Below are positions 24,360-33,200 of a stretch of DNA of 56,211 nt, piece by piece. A program made the position numbers and the translations under genes. How positions within the stretch are numbered: position 1 is the first letter of the stretch; every line of letters begins with the position of its first letter. This stretch comes from Teichococcus aerophilus (lineage in GTDB: Bacteria > Pseudomonadota > Alphaproteobacteria > Acetobacterales > Acetobacteraceae): NCBI RefSeq assembly GCF_014490485.1, contig NZ_JACTVA010000038.1, positions 1 to 56,211 of the forward strand, written 5' to 3'. Under the pieces are notes generated by a model. That model was not told the origin of the DNA. It did not search any database and saw only the letters and a list, made by a program, of their open reading frames with translations.

Positions 24360-26534
24360 TCAGGCCAACGCCGCCGCGATCGCCGCCTTGAGATCGGCGA
24401 TCCGGAAGGGTTTGCGCAGAACGATGGCGTTGGTGCCGGCCACGTTCTCGATGCTGGCGGTATCGGCGTAGCCACTGGCGAAGAGGATGGGCAGGTCCGG
24501 CTGTTGTTGCCAGGCCAGCTTCGCCACTTCCGCGCCCGTCAGGCCCGGCATGGCGTAGTCGAGGATCATCAGGTCCGGCTGCTGCGTCCCGAGCGAAGCG
24601 AGGCCGGCGGCACCGTCCGCCGCCTCCGCCACCGCATAGCCCAGGGAGGCCAGAACTTCCGCCAGCATGGCGCGGACATCGGCGTCGTCGTCCACGACCA
24701 GGATCTTCGCGCCGGTGGGCAGCACATCGTCCTGCGGTGGCACCTGCGTCGCGTGCGGCCCGGCCGGCGTCACCGGCAGGTAGATGCGGATGGCGGTGCC
24801 AAGGCCCGGCTGGCTGTCGATCCGCACGGTGCCCCCGCCCTGGTGGGCGATGCCGTAGACCTGGCTGAGCCCGAGGCCGGTGCCCTTGCCGACGCCCTTT
24901 GTGGTGAAGAACGGGTCGAAGGCGCGCTCCAACACCTCGGGCGGCATGCCTTCGCCGGTATCCGCCACGGTGAGCACGGCGTAGCGTCCGGCGGCCAGGA
25001 CGCCGTCGTCCGGCATCTCCGCCACGCTGGTGGAGATGGCGAGGTCGCCGCCCGCCGGCATGGCTTCCCGCGCATTGATGGCGAGGTTCAGCACCGCCAT
25101 CTCCAGCTGCGTCGCGTCCGTCAGCACGCCGGTGGCGGGCTCCCGCAGGTCCAGCCGCAGCCGGATCATCGGCCCCAGGGTCCGCTGCAGCAGGTCCGTC
25201 ATGCCTTCCACCAGCGGGGCGAGCAGCAGCGGCTTCAGCTCGATCTTCTGGGCGCGGGAGAAGGCGAGGAGCTGGGCGGTCAGCTTGGTGCCGCGCTCGG
25301 CGGCGGCCAGGCCGGTCTCGGCGAAGCGGCGCACCCGCTCCACCTGGCTGGCACCGCGCAGGATCAGGTCCAGGCAGCCCACCACGGCGGCCAGCACGTT
25401 GTTGAAGTCGTGGGCGATGCCGCCGGTCAGTTGGCCGATCGCCTCCATCTTCTGGCTCTGGCGCAGGGCGGCCTCGGTATCCTCCAGCTGCCTCGTGCGC
25501 TCGGCCACCCGTGCTTCCAGCGTGGCGTTGAATTCCTCCAGCGCCTTGGCGGCCAGCCGCAGCTCGGCATCGGCGCGCACGCGCTCGACATAAGCCCAGG
25601 AGCGCTCGGTCACGTCGCGCAGCAGGTTCAGCTCATGCTCGGACCAACGGCGCGGCGAGCGGTCGTGGACCGCCATTAGCGCGGTCAGCCGGCCGTCGCG
25701 CAGCAACGGCATGCAGATGGTCGCGGCCACGCCGAGCCGCTGAAAGGCCGTGGCTTCATGGGCCGCCAACTCGGCCGCGTTGTCGTTCACAACCAGCGGC
25801 CGGCCGGCGGAGAGATTGCGCACGGCCAGCGCGCCGAAATCCGCCAGGCTGTAGCGGCCGACGATGCTGGGCGAGCCCTCGGCTACCCAGTTGCCGCGGA
25901 TGGTGAAGCCGTCCTCGTCCGCGTCCATGTCGGCATAGGCGCAGTTGGAGACGCCCAGATGCCCGGCCAGCAGCCGGGTCGTGGTGGCCATCACGCCGTC
26001 CGCATCCCGCTCCCCGGCAATGCTGCGGCCGAGCAGGTCGAGGAAGGCCAGCCGCTGGTTGGCCAGCACGGTGGCCGTGGTCTCGGTCACGGTATCCAGC
26101 ATGCCGAGCACGCGGCCGCGGCCGTCGCGGATGGGGCTGTAGCAGAAGGTGAAATAGGCGTGCTCCGGCTTGTCGCCGCGCTCGATGGTGAGGGGGAAGT
26201 TCTCGATATAGGTGGCGCGGCCGGCGAAGGCGGCATCGGCGATCGGGCTGATACTCTCCCACACCTCGCTCCAGATCTCGCTGAAGGGGCGGCCCAGCGG
26301 GGCCGGCTTGTCGCCCAGGATGGGGATGAAGGCGTCGTTATAAAGCGTGATGAGGTCGGGGCCCCAGGTCAGCGCCATGGGGAAGCGGGATTCCAGCATG
26401 AGCGCGACGGTGGTCCGCAGCAGGTCGGGCCAGGCGGTCAATGGCCCCAGCGGCGTGCGTGCCCAGTCGTGGCGGGCGATGGCGGCCGCCATCGTGCCCT
26501 CCCGGGGCAGGAAACTGAGATCGTCCGCGCTCAT
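24360..26534 (-). CDS. Hybrid sensor histidine kinase with PAS, GAF and receiver domains
   Basis: 724 residues from ATG 26534, with no strong ribosome site. Order: PAS-like sensor (~20-155, [20 protein letters not shown]), GAF (~165-315), coiled coil (~325-362), dimerisation/phosphoacceptor domain with His375 in [11 protein letters not shown], ATPase domain (N box [10 protein letters not shown] at 483-492, G1 DTGEGM at 525-530, G2 GTGLGLS) and a C-terminal receiver with Asp659 ([10 protein letters not shown]) and Lys708. No membrane helix, so it senses a cytoplasmic signal. There is no partner output regulator beside it; the attached receiver may act in a phosphorelay or as a phosphate sink. 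Confidence 0.93.
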   Translation of the reverse strand: MSADDLSFLPREGTMAAAIARHDWARTPLGPLTAWPDLLRTTVALMLESRFPMALTWGPDLITLYNDAFIPILGDKPAPLGRPFSEIWSEVWESISPIADAAFAGRATYIENFPLTIERGDKPEHAYFTFCYSPIRDGRGRVLGMLDTVTETTATVLANQRLAFLDLLGRSIAGERDADGVMATTTRLLAGHLGVSNCAYADMDADEDGFTIRGNWVAEGSPSIVGRYSLADFGALAVRNLSAGRPLVVNDNAAELAAHEATAFQRLGVAATICMPLLRDGRLTALMAVHDRSPRRWSEHELNLLRDVTERSWAYVERVRADAELRLAAKALEEFNATLEARVAERTRQLEDTEAALRQSQKMEAIGQLTGGIAHDFNNVLAAVVGCLDLILRGASQVERVRRFAETGLAAAERGTKLTAQLLAFSRAQKIELKPLLLAPLVEGMTDLLQRTLGPMIRLRLDLREPATGVLTDATQLEMAVLNLAINAREAMPAGGDLAISTSVAEMPDDGVLAAGRYAVLTVADTGEGMPPEVLERAFDPFFTTKGVGKGTGLGLSQVYGIAHQGGGTVRIDSQPGLGTAIRIYLPVTPAGPHATQVPPQDDVLPTGAKILVVDDDADVRAMLAEVLASLGYAVAEAADGAAGLASLGTQQPDLMILDYAMPGLTGAEVAKLAWQQQPDLPILFASGYADTASIENVAGTNAIVLRKPFRIADLKAAIAAALA

Positions 26535-26945
26535 CGGCTTATGTTTGATGCAAGCCAGGGCTGGCGGCAAGGGAAGCGGGGCGTGCGTCGGCACGAGCGG
26601 TGCTGCCGGCCATCCACCCTGTGCCAGCCTGCGTGCGGCGCCATGCGGCGGACACGGCACCGGCCAGCCTCACCGTGGCCGGACACACCCATCGTGGCGG
26701 CGCGCGGGGTCATCCCCGACGCACCGGCCGATACCGACGCCCGGCGCGGCACTGACGCGCACATGGCCGAGGATCGCCGCGGCGGACATGCGCCGGGCCA
26801 CGTCAGTCACGTCTCCGCTTGATGCAGGCTGCAAGGATCGCGTCCTGAGCGCGATCCTCGCGTTCAAGAAGCCTGTGCCGGAACCGTGGCACCGATGGTG
26901 GCGTCGCCTGGAGCCGATCGATATTCAACCTGAGGCGTGGAAGAC
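26535..26945. other. Gene-free stretch upstream of the kinase, with a hairpin
   Basis: No ORF here resembles a protein. The kinase promoter must lie in it. The only structure is a perfect 9-bp hairpin, AGGATCGCG-N7-CGCGATCCT at 26834-26858, about 300 bp before the kinase start, without a T-run. Confidence 0.45.
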
Positions 26946-27163
26946 GGTCAGGGGAAGGAATTCCCCTGAAACCCCGTCATTTTTCTGTCAGTTGCGTGAG
27001 ACTTCGGGACCGGCGGATGCAGCCATGAGAAAAATCCACCGAGGCTGAACCCTCAGCCTTTGGCGTGATCCCGCCCTTGGCCTGGAAAGGCCCAACGCCG
27101 CCACAGCCAAACCCGAAAGACTCGCAGAAGAAAGATGGGGCCCGGGGAATTCCTTCCCCGGCC
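26946..27163. repeat. Paired-hairpin 3'-end element, copy G (218 bp)
   Basis: Downstream of prpC on the same strand. The distal hairpin 26948-26969 has the compensated 9-bp stem TCAGGGGAA/TTCCCCTGA with loop GGAA; the hairpin near the prpC stop is 27142-27161. It shares its interior with the inner element of copy E (GAGAAA..ATC..GGCTGAACC), which suggests a subfamily; the central palindrome is lost. Confidence 0.85.
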
Positions 27164-27193
27164 TTCCTGCCCAAGCCCGACTGCCGATCCGGC

Positions 27194-28351
27194 CTAGCCG
27201 CGCTGGTCCAGCGGCACGAACTCCCGGTTCTCCGGCCCGGTATAGTTGGCGGTGGGGCGGATGATCTTGCCGTCGATCCGCTGCTCGATCACATGCGCGC
27301 TCCACCCGGCCGTGCGGGCAATGACGAAGAGCGGGGTGAACATCGCCGTCGGCACGCCCATCAGGTGGTAGGAGACGGCGCTGAACCAGTCGAGATTGGC
27401 GAACATCTTCTTGGTGTCGGCCATCACCGCCTCGATCCGGTCGGCGATGTCGAACATCTTGCGGCTGCCGACCTCGTCGGAGAGCTCGCGCGCCACGTCC
27501 TTGATGATGACGTTGCGCGGGTCGCTGATCGTGTAGACCGGGTGGCCGAAGCCGATGACGACTTCCTTGTTGGCGACGCGGGCGCGGATATCCGCCTCGG
27601 CCTCGTCGGCATCCGCGTAGCGCTTCTGGATCTCGAAGGCGACTTCGTTGGCGCCGCCATGCTTCGGCCCGCGCAGCGCGCCGATGCCGCCGGTGATGGC
27701 CGAATGCAGGTCCGCCCCCGTGCCGGCGATGACGCGGCAGGTGAAGGTGGAGGCGTTGAACTCATGCTCGGCATAGAGGTTCAGCGAGGTGTGCATGGCG
27801 CGCACCCAGCTCTCCCGCGGCGACTTGCCGTGCAGCAGGTGCAGGAAGTGGCCGCCGATGCTGTCGTCATCGGTCTCCACCTCGATCCGCCGGCCATTTA
27901 GCGCGAAATGGTGCCAGTAGAGCAGCATGGAGCCGAGCGAGGCCATCAGCCGGTCCGCGATGTCGCGCGCGCCCGCGTGGCTGTGGTCCTCCTTCTCCGG
28001 CAGCACGGTGCCGAGGACGGAGACGCCGGTACGCATCACGTCCATCGGGTGCGCGGCGGCGGGGATGGCTTCCAGCGCTTGGCGCACCGCCGCCGGCAGC
28101 CCGCGCAGGCTGCGCAGCTTGGCCTTGTAGCCACGCAGCTCCGCCTCCGTCGGCAGGGCGCCGTGGACGAGCAGGTAGGCGATCTCCTCGAACTCGCAGC
28201 GCGCCGCGATGTCGAGGATGTCGTAGCCGCGATAATGCAGGTCGTTGCCGCTGCGGCCCACGGTACAGAGCGCGGTATTGCCCGCCGTGATGCCGGAGAG
28301 CGCGACCGACTTCTTGGGCCTGGGCGCGGATACGGGCTGCGTCTCGCTCAT
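27194..28351 (-). CDS. prpC: 2-methylcitrate synthase / citrate synthase family protein
   Basis: 385 residues from ATG 28351, preceded by AAGGAAGGA. Catalytic residues are all present: His231 (GPKHGGAN), His270 (GFGHPVY) and Asp321 (ANLDWFSA). The short length, [12 protein letters not shown] near the start and the C-terminal [20 protein letters not shown] resemble PrpC rather than the larger hexameric citrate synthase. PrpC condenses propionyl-CoA with oxaloacetate. No prpB or prpD lies nearby, so a citrate synthase role remains possible. It diverges from the threonate dehydrogenase-like gene. Confidence 0.85.
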   Translation of the reverse strand: MSETQPVSAPRPKKSVALSGITAGNTALCTVGRSGNDLHYRGYDILDIAARCEFEEIAYLLVHGALPTEAELRGYKAKLRSLRGLPAAVRQALEAIPAAAHPMDVMRTGVSVLGTVLPEKEDHSHAGARDIADRLMASLGSMLLYWHHFALNGRRIEVETDDDSIGGHFLHLLHGKSPRESWVRAMHTSLNLYAEHEFNASTFTCRVIAGTGADLHSAITGGIGALRGPKHGGANEVAFEIQKRYADADEAEADIRARVANKEVVIGFGHPVYTISDPRNVIIKDVARELSDEVGSRKMFDIADRIEAVMADTKKMFANLDWFSAVSYHLMGVPTAMFTPLFVIARTAGWSAHVIEQRIDGKIIRPTANYTGPENREFVPLDQRG

Positions 28352-28508
28352 GGAACATCCTTCCTTGTGCGGGCGGTCGGAGCATCTCCGCCGCCTTCTC
28401 TCAGTACCGGTGAGGATCGCCAATCCCGGCGCCGATGGAAAGGCCGCGCGAGGACGCTTCCCTCCATCGTCATCTGGCGCCACCCTGGCCGAAAGGGAGA
28501 GCCAGCAG

Positions 28509-29402
28509 ATGAAGATCGGCGTGATCGGACTGGGCAGCATGGGCATGGGGGCGGCGCAATCGGCGCTGCGGGCCGGGCTGGACGTGACGGGCGTGGATAC
28601 GCGGGATGTGGCCCGCGATGCCTTCGTGGCGGCCGGTGGCCAGGCAGTGGCCAGCGCCGCGCAGTTGCCGCAGGGCATCAACGCCCTGGTGGTGCTGGTG
28701 GTGAACGCCGCGCAGACCGAGGCGGCGCTGTTCGGGCCGGAGGGTGCCCTGCCACGGCTGGCACCGGGGGCCGTGGTCATCTCCTCCGCCACCATGGGGC
28801 CGGAGGATGCCAGGCGCATCGCCGCCCGGCTGGAGGAAGCGGGGATGCTGGCGCTGGACGCCCCGGTTTCCGGCGGCGCGGCCAAGGCAGCGACGGGGGA
28901 GATGACCGTCATGGCCTCCGGCACCGCCGCAGCCTTCGATGCGGCGGCGCCGGTGCTGGGAGCGATCGCCACCAAGGTCTGGCGCCTGGGCGATGCGCCA
29001 GGCATCGGCGCCACGGTGAAGGTGGTGCACCAGCTGCTGGCCGGCGTGCATATCGCCGTGGCGGCGGAAGCCATGGCGCTGGGCATCCGCGCCGGCGCGG
29101 ACCCGCAGCAGCTTTACGACGTCGTCACCAGCGCCGCCGGCAATTCCTGGATGTTCGAGAACCGGATGGCCCGCGTGCTGGCGGCCGACGACGCACCGCG
29201 CAGCGCCGTGGACATCTTCGTGAAGGATCTGGGCCTGGTGGCGGAGATGGCGAAGGGGCTGGATTTCCCGGTACCGCTGGCCGCCCAGGCGCAGCAACTC
29301 TTCACCGCCGCGCATGCGATGGGGCAAGGGCAGAAGGACGACGGCTTCGTCATCCGCGTCTGGCAGGCGATGACGGGGATCAAGCTGCCGGGCGAGAGCT
29401 GA
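28509..29402 (+). CDS. ltnD: 3-hydroxyisobutyrate dehydrogenase family protein, L-threonate dehydrogenase-like
   Basis: 297 residues from ATG 28509 with GGGAGAG upstream; in-frame upstream codons overlap prpC and were not used. NAD-binding GLGSMG at 7-12, substrate loop DAPVSGG (117-123) and catalytic Lys171 in [13 protein letters not shown]. The segment [23 protein letters not shown] matches L-threonate dehydrogenases better than HIBADH. LtnD oxidises L-threonate to 2-oxo-tetronate, but no LtnI, OtnK or OtnC partner is adjacent, so specificity is tentative. Confidence 0.75.
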   Translation: MKIGVIGLGSMGMGAAQSALRAGLDVTGVDTRDVARDAFVAAGGQAVASAAQLPQGINALVVLVVNAAQTEAALFGPEGALPRLAPGAVVISSATMGPEDARRIAARLEEAGMLALDAPVSGGAAKAATGEMTVMASGTAAAFDAAAPVLGAIATKVWRLGDAPGIGATVKVVHQLLAGVHIAVAAEAMALGIRAGADPQQLYDVVTSAAGNSWMFENRMARVLAADDAPRSAVDIFVKDLGLVAEMAKGLDFPVPLAAQAQQLFTAAHAMGQGQKDDGFVIRVWQAMTGIKLPGES

Positions 29403-29410
29403 GGGAGGAA

Positions 29411-29434
29411 GGCCGGGGAAGGAATTCCCCAGGC
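29411..29434 (+). repeat. Single terminal hairpin of the 3'-end element, copy H
   Basis: Only the left unit is present, ~9 nt after the ltnD stop: CCGGGGAAGGAATTCCCCAG at 29413-29432 followed by a T-rich stretch. No inverted partner or palindrome follows before the next gene. It is the minimal version and, on this tandem junction, sits where an intrinsic terminator would be. Confidence 0.75.
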
Positions 29435-29596
29435 CTCATCTTCTTTGTTCGAGTTTGGGGTGCGCCGGGGGAGCGGGATCGCATGAGCTGCACCGGCTGT
29501 CTTGGCCCGTCCGTCTGTGGTTCAACGCATGGGTTGTTTGAAGTGCCGCCATCGGCCTGATCGGCCCCATCATCCCGACAAGCCGAGGAACCCCAT

Positions 29597-30538
29597 TTGG
29601 GCGGACTGAGAGACGCGCTGGAACACCGGCAGATCTGGATCTACCTGGTGGCGGTACTCGGCGCGGCGGTCGCCGCCGTCCTGCTGCCGGGCACGACGAT
29701 GCTGGAAAGCGGCATCAACCCCGCGCTCGCCCTCATGCTGTTCGTCACCTTCCTGCAGGTGCCGCTGGCGGCGCTGGGGCGGGCCTTTACCCGGCTGCGC
29801 TTCCTGGCGGCGCTGGCGGTGGCCAACTTCATCGCGGTCCCGCTGCTGGTCGCGGCGCTGCTGCCGTTGCTGCCCGACCATCCCCTGGTCCGGCTGGGGG
29901 TGCTGCTGGTGCTGCTGGCCCCCTGCATCGACTACGTCGTCACCTTCTCCCATCTCGGCCAGGCGGATGCGCGCCTGCTGCTAGCCGCCACCCCTGCCCT
30001 GCTGCTGCTGCAGATGCTGCTGCTGCCCCTCTACCTGCACCTGATGCTGGGCGACGCCGCCGCCGGGCTGATCCAGCCCGGGCCGTTCCTGCACGCCTTC
30101 CTCTGGCTGATCGTCCTACCCCTGGCTCTGGCGGCCCTGCTGCAATACGCCGCTGCCCACACCCCGGCAGGGCAACGCGCCATCACCCTGCTGGGCCTGT
30201 TGCCCGTGCCGGCCACCGCCCTCGTCCTGCTGCTGGTCGTCGCCGCCGTGCTGCCCCGCATGGGAACGGACGTGCTGCAGGCCGTGCCCGTCTTCTTGGC
30301 CTTCGCCCTCCTGGCGCCGCTCCTGGGCTGGGGCATCGGACGGCTGTTCCGGCTGGAACCTGCGGCCGGCCGCGCCGTCGCCTTCAGCGCCGCTACGCGC
30401 AACTCCCTGGTGGTGCTGCCCCTGGCCTTCACCGTGCCCGGCGCCATGCCACTGCTACCGGCCATCATCGTGACGCAGACACTGGTCGAGCTGCTCAGCC
30501 AACTCTTCTACATCCGCGCGCTGCCGAAGCTGCGCTGA
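29597..30538 (+). CDS. BASS/ACR3-like membrane transporter
   Basis: 313 residues with about ten membrane helices; TTG start with GAGGA upstream. The repeat pattern matches the bile acid:Na+ symporter/arsenical resistance (BASS) superfamily: LLAPCIDYVVTFSHLGQADA in the first half and AFSAATRNSLVVLPLAFTVP, the discontinuous-helix region, in the second. Database names for such proteins are often 'arsenic resistance protein', but no arsR or arsC is adjacent and the ACR3 cysteine is not evident. Substrate unknown; probably an organic acid or anion. Confidence 0.78.
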   Translation: MGGLRDALEHRQIWIYLVAVLGAAVAAVLLPGTTMLESGINPALALMLFVTFLQVPLAALGRAFTRLRFLAALAVANFIAVPLLVAALLPLLPDHPLVRLGVLLVLLAPCIDYVVTFSHLGQADARLLLAATPALLLLQMLLLPLYLHLMLGDAAAGLIQPGPFLHAFLWLIVLPLALAALLQYAAAHTPAGQRAITLLGLLPVPATALVLLLVVAAVLPRMGTDVLQAVPVFLAFALLAPLLGWGIGRLFRLEPAAGRAVAFSAATRNSLVVLPLAFTVPGAMPLLPAIIVTQTLVELLSQLFYIRALPKLR

Positions 30539-30591
30539 CGGCGGTTGGGGAACTGGCGTCTTCTGGTGGTGTGGAAGGCCAAGAAAAGGAA

Positions 30592-30829
30592 GGCCGGGGA
30601 AGGAATTCCCCGGACCCCTTCTTTTCTGTTTTCGAGTTATTCGGGCGAGGCTGTTGAGAGGGCGGGCCTGAGGGGCTGGGTGCGCCGGAGATCCTAGACC
30701 TCCGGCGACTGACGGTTCAGCCCGCATGGCCCATTTATAAAATCATCAAGAAGCGCCTGCTCTCAGTCCTGCAGCACTACGCCAAACTTGCAGAAAAAAG
30801 ATGGGGTCCGGGGAATTCCTTCCCCGGCC
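30592..30829. repeat. Paired-hairpin 3'-end element, copy I (238 bp)
   Basis: Between the convergent BASS transporter and rsmA. Hairpins 30594-30613 and 30808-30827 are the standard sequence; central palindrome 30683-30707 has one arm mismatch (GAGATC against GACCTC). Core in the - orientation. It starts 53 nt after the transporter stop; the 323-bp gap contains nothing else. Confidence 0.9.
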
Positions 30830-30861
30830 TTCCCTTCACCGTCCCGTAAACCCCGCTGCCC

Positions 30862-31704
30862 CTAGCCCCGTGCCGCCAGCAGCCGCGCCAGCCGGTCGAA
30901 CTCCGCGACCGAGAGGGTTTCCGCGCGTCGGGTCGGCTCGATCTCGCCCTGCTCCAGCAGCACATTCGAGTCGCCGAGGGACTTCATGCTGCTGCGGAGC
31001 ATCTTGCGGCGCTGGCCGAAGGCGGCGGCGGTCAGCTTTTCCATCGCGGCCAACAGCTCGGGCGCTGGGTCTTCGGCGTGCGGGGTCAGGTGCACCACGG
31101 CGGACCACACCTTGGGGGGCGGGGTGAAGGCGCCGGGCGGCAGGCGCATGGCCATGCGGCAATGGCAACGCCACTGGGCCAGGACGGAGAGGCGGCCATA
31201 GGCGTCGGTGTCCGGCGCGGCGCAGATGCGTTCGGCTACCTCCTGCTGGAACATCAGCGTCAGGCTCTCGAACAGCGCGGCCTGCTTCAGCCAGCCGATC
31301 AGCAGCGGGGTGCCGACATTGTAGGGCAGGTTGGCGACGACGCGGCGCGGGCCGTCCGGCATCAGCTCGGTGGTGCGCACCTTCATGGCGTCGCCCTCGA
31401 TCACCGTCAGCCGGCCAGGGAAGGCGTCGGAAAGTTCGGCGAGGGCGGCGATGGCGCGGCGGTCCAGCTCCACGGCCACGACATGCGCGGCCGGGCTGGC
31501 CAGCAGGGCGCGGGTCAGGCCACCGGGGCCGGGGCCGACCTCCAGCACCTGGCGGCCATCCAGCGGGCCGGCGATGGTGGCAATGCGGGCGCAGACGGCC
31601 GGGTCCAACAGGAAATGCTGGCCGAGCGACTTGCGCGCGGCGAGCCCGTGCCGCGCGATGACGTCGCGCAGCTCCGGCAGCCCCGTCTCTGGCGGCAGGC
31701 TCAT
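30862..31704 (-). CDS. rsmA: 16S rRNA (adenine1518/1519-N6)-dimethyltransferase
   Basis: 280 residues. SAM motif I is [17 protein letters not shown] (52-68) and the catalytic motif NLPY (125-128) is intact; [10 protein letters not shown] near the N-terminus is the KsgA signature. It dimethylates two adjacent adenines in helix 45 of 16S rRNA late in 30S assembly. The start is 10 bp after the surA stop with AGGCC between, so it is the last gene of the lptD-surA-rsmA run. The pdxA gene that normally precedes it is missing. Confidence 0.95.
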   Translation of the reverse strand: MSLPPETGLPELRDVIARHGLAARKSLGQHFLLDPAVCARIATIAGPLDGRQVLEVGPGPGGLTRALLASPAAHVVAVELDRRAIAALAELSDAFPGRLTVIEGDAMKVRTTELMPDGPRRVVANLPYNVGTPLLIGWLKQAALFESLTLMFQQEVAERICAAPDTDAYGRLSVLAQWRCHCRMAMRLPPGAFTPPPKVWSAVVHLTPHAEDPAPELLAAMEKLTAAAFGQRRKMLRSSMKSLGDSNVLLEQGEIEPTRRAETLSVAEFDRLARLLAARG

Positions 31705-31714
31705 GGCGGGCCTG

Positions 31715-33022
31715 TCAGCCCCGCGCTTCGATGGTGGCGCGGCGGCGCAGGTCCCGCTGCATCTGGCGGGAGATCAGCTCCGCCCGCTCGCGCATGATCT
31801 GCGCCTTCGCCTGGTCCGGCGTCAGCTCGGCCAGGTTGCGCGTCTCCTTGGAGCAGACGGCGATGACCATGACGCCGTCCGGCGTGATGATCGGCTGGCT
31901 GCCACGGCCCACCGGCAGGCCAGCGATCAGCTGGCGCAGCGGCGGCGGCTGCATGGTGTCCAGCCGCACGGTGCCAGGGTCGCTCGGGCGGTTGTTGGGG
32001 CCGCCACGGCCGGCGGCGTCGATGGCCTCGCAGCTCTTGCCTTCCAGGGTGCGGGCGCGCTCGACGGCGTCGCGCTGCTGCTGGGTGGGGGCCTGCGGGT
32101 CCAGCGGCGCGCTGAACGGGTAGAAGGACTGGCGCAGCGTGACGAGGGTTGCGAGCTCGCGCCCCGTCTCCCGCTTCTGGCGCAGCGCGATGATCTGGAA
32201 GCCGCCCGGCACGCGGGTCGGGTTGGCGATGGCGCCCGGCGGCATCTGGGAGACGATGCGGCCCACGGCGGGGTCGAACTCATCGGGGCGCACCCAGCCC
32301 ATGTCGCCGCCCTGCAGCGCGGTCTGGCTCTGGCTGAACTGGGTGGCGGCGGCGGGGAACGGCACGCCGCGGCGCAGCTGGGCCACCACGTCATCGACGA
32401 AGCGGCGCACATCGGCCTCGGCGCTGGCTTCGTCCACCGGGATGAAGATCTCGGAGACGAGGTATTCCGGCTCGCCGGTGCGGGCCTTGTGGGCGGCGAT
32501 GAAGTCGTCCACCTCGCGCTGCGCGACCTCGCCCTGGTTGCCCAGCATGCCGCGCACCAGCCGGGCCCAGCCGATCTGGTTGCGGATCTGGTCGTACAGC
32601 GCGCGCGGCTCGATGCCCGAGTTGCGCAGCTGGGCGGCCAGGCCGCCAGCCGGCAGGCCGTTGCGCTGCTCGATATCGCCCACCGCTTCCGCCACGTCGG
32701 CGTCGGAGACCAGCACGCGGCGGCGCTGCACTTCCTGCGTCCGCAGCCGCTCATCCACCAGCAGGCGCGTCACCTGCGGGCGCAGGCGGGTCAGCACCTC
32801 GGCGCTGGCGCCCATGCCGCTGTTGAGGGCGAAGAGGCGCGACCGGTTGGTGACCTCGTTGGCGGTGATGACATCGCCATTGACCACCGAGACGATGCGG
32901 TTGGTCTGCGCCATGGCCGGGGCCGCCAGCCATGGCATCAGCGCGCCTCCGGCCGGGATGGCCAGGGGGAGAGCCAGTGCGGTGGCGAGGATCAGGGCAC
33001 GGAAGGAGGTCATGGCACGCAT
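31715..33022 (-). CDS. surA: Periplasmic chaperone/peptidyl-prolyl isomerase SurA
   Basis: 435 residues. Signal peptide through PAMAQ (~38). The N-domain ([35 protein letters not shown]) is the substrate-binding SurA_N fold. A parvulin domain at ~185-285 has [17 protein letters not shown] and [15 protein letters not shown]. The C-terminal part carries a second, weaker region. SurA escorts outer-membrane proteins, LptD above all, whose gene is next upstream. AGGA before ATG 33022; a second ATG at 33013 is possible. Confidence 0.92.
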   Translation of the reverse strand: MRAMTSFRALILATALALPLAIPAGGALMPWLAAPAMAQTNRIVSVVNGDVITANEVTNRSRLFALNSGMGASAEVLTRLRPQVTRLLVDERLRTQEVQRRRVLVSDADVAEAVGDIEQRNGLPAGGLAAQLRNSGIEPRALYDQIRNQIGWARLVRGMLGNQGEVAQREVDDFIAAHKARTGEPEYLVSEIFIPVDEASAEADVRRFVDDVVAQLRRGVPFPAAATQFSQSQTALQGGDMGWVRPDEFDPAVGRIVSQMPPGAIANPTRVPGGFQIIALRQKRETGRELATLVTLRQSFYPFSAPLDPQAPTQQQRDAVERARTLEGKSCEAIDAAGRGGPNNRPSDPGTVRLDTMQPPPLRQLIAGLPVGRGSQPIITPDGVMVIAVCSKETRNLAELTPDQAKAQIMRERAELISRQMQRDLRRRATIEARG

Positions 33023-33200
33023 AGTCAGTTCCTAGATCAGATCGCGCGGTGGCGACAGCGTCTTGCGGCACCGCACGTCCCCGGACGGGAAAGCCGCGCC
33101 TCCTGAAGCCGGGTCCGCGCACCGCGGTGCGCGGACCCTGCCCTTCTCTCTATCCGGGCCGCACGATCATGCCCTGCGGCGATCATGCGCCCGGCCCGCG
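33023..33200 (-). terminator. lptD-surA spacer with a 28-bp perfect palindrome
   Basis: At 33111-33138 the arms GGGTCCGCGCACCG and CGGTGCGCGGACCC are perfect complements with no spacer. In RNA this gives a very stable hairpin (about 12 bp around a 4-nt loop) ~60 nt after the lptD stop and ~90 nt before surA. There is no T-run, so it may act as an RNA processing/stability or attenuation element rather than a plain terminator. Confidence 0.6.

Noticed and set aside
26670-26867. 65-codon frame upstream of the histidine kinase
   Set aside because: No motif, GC-rich shadow character, and it ends within the perfect hairpin at 26834-26858.
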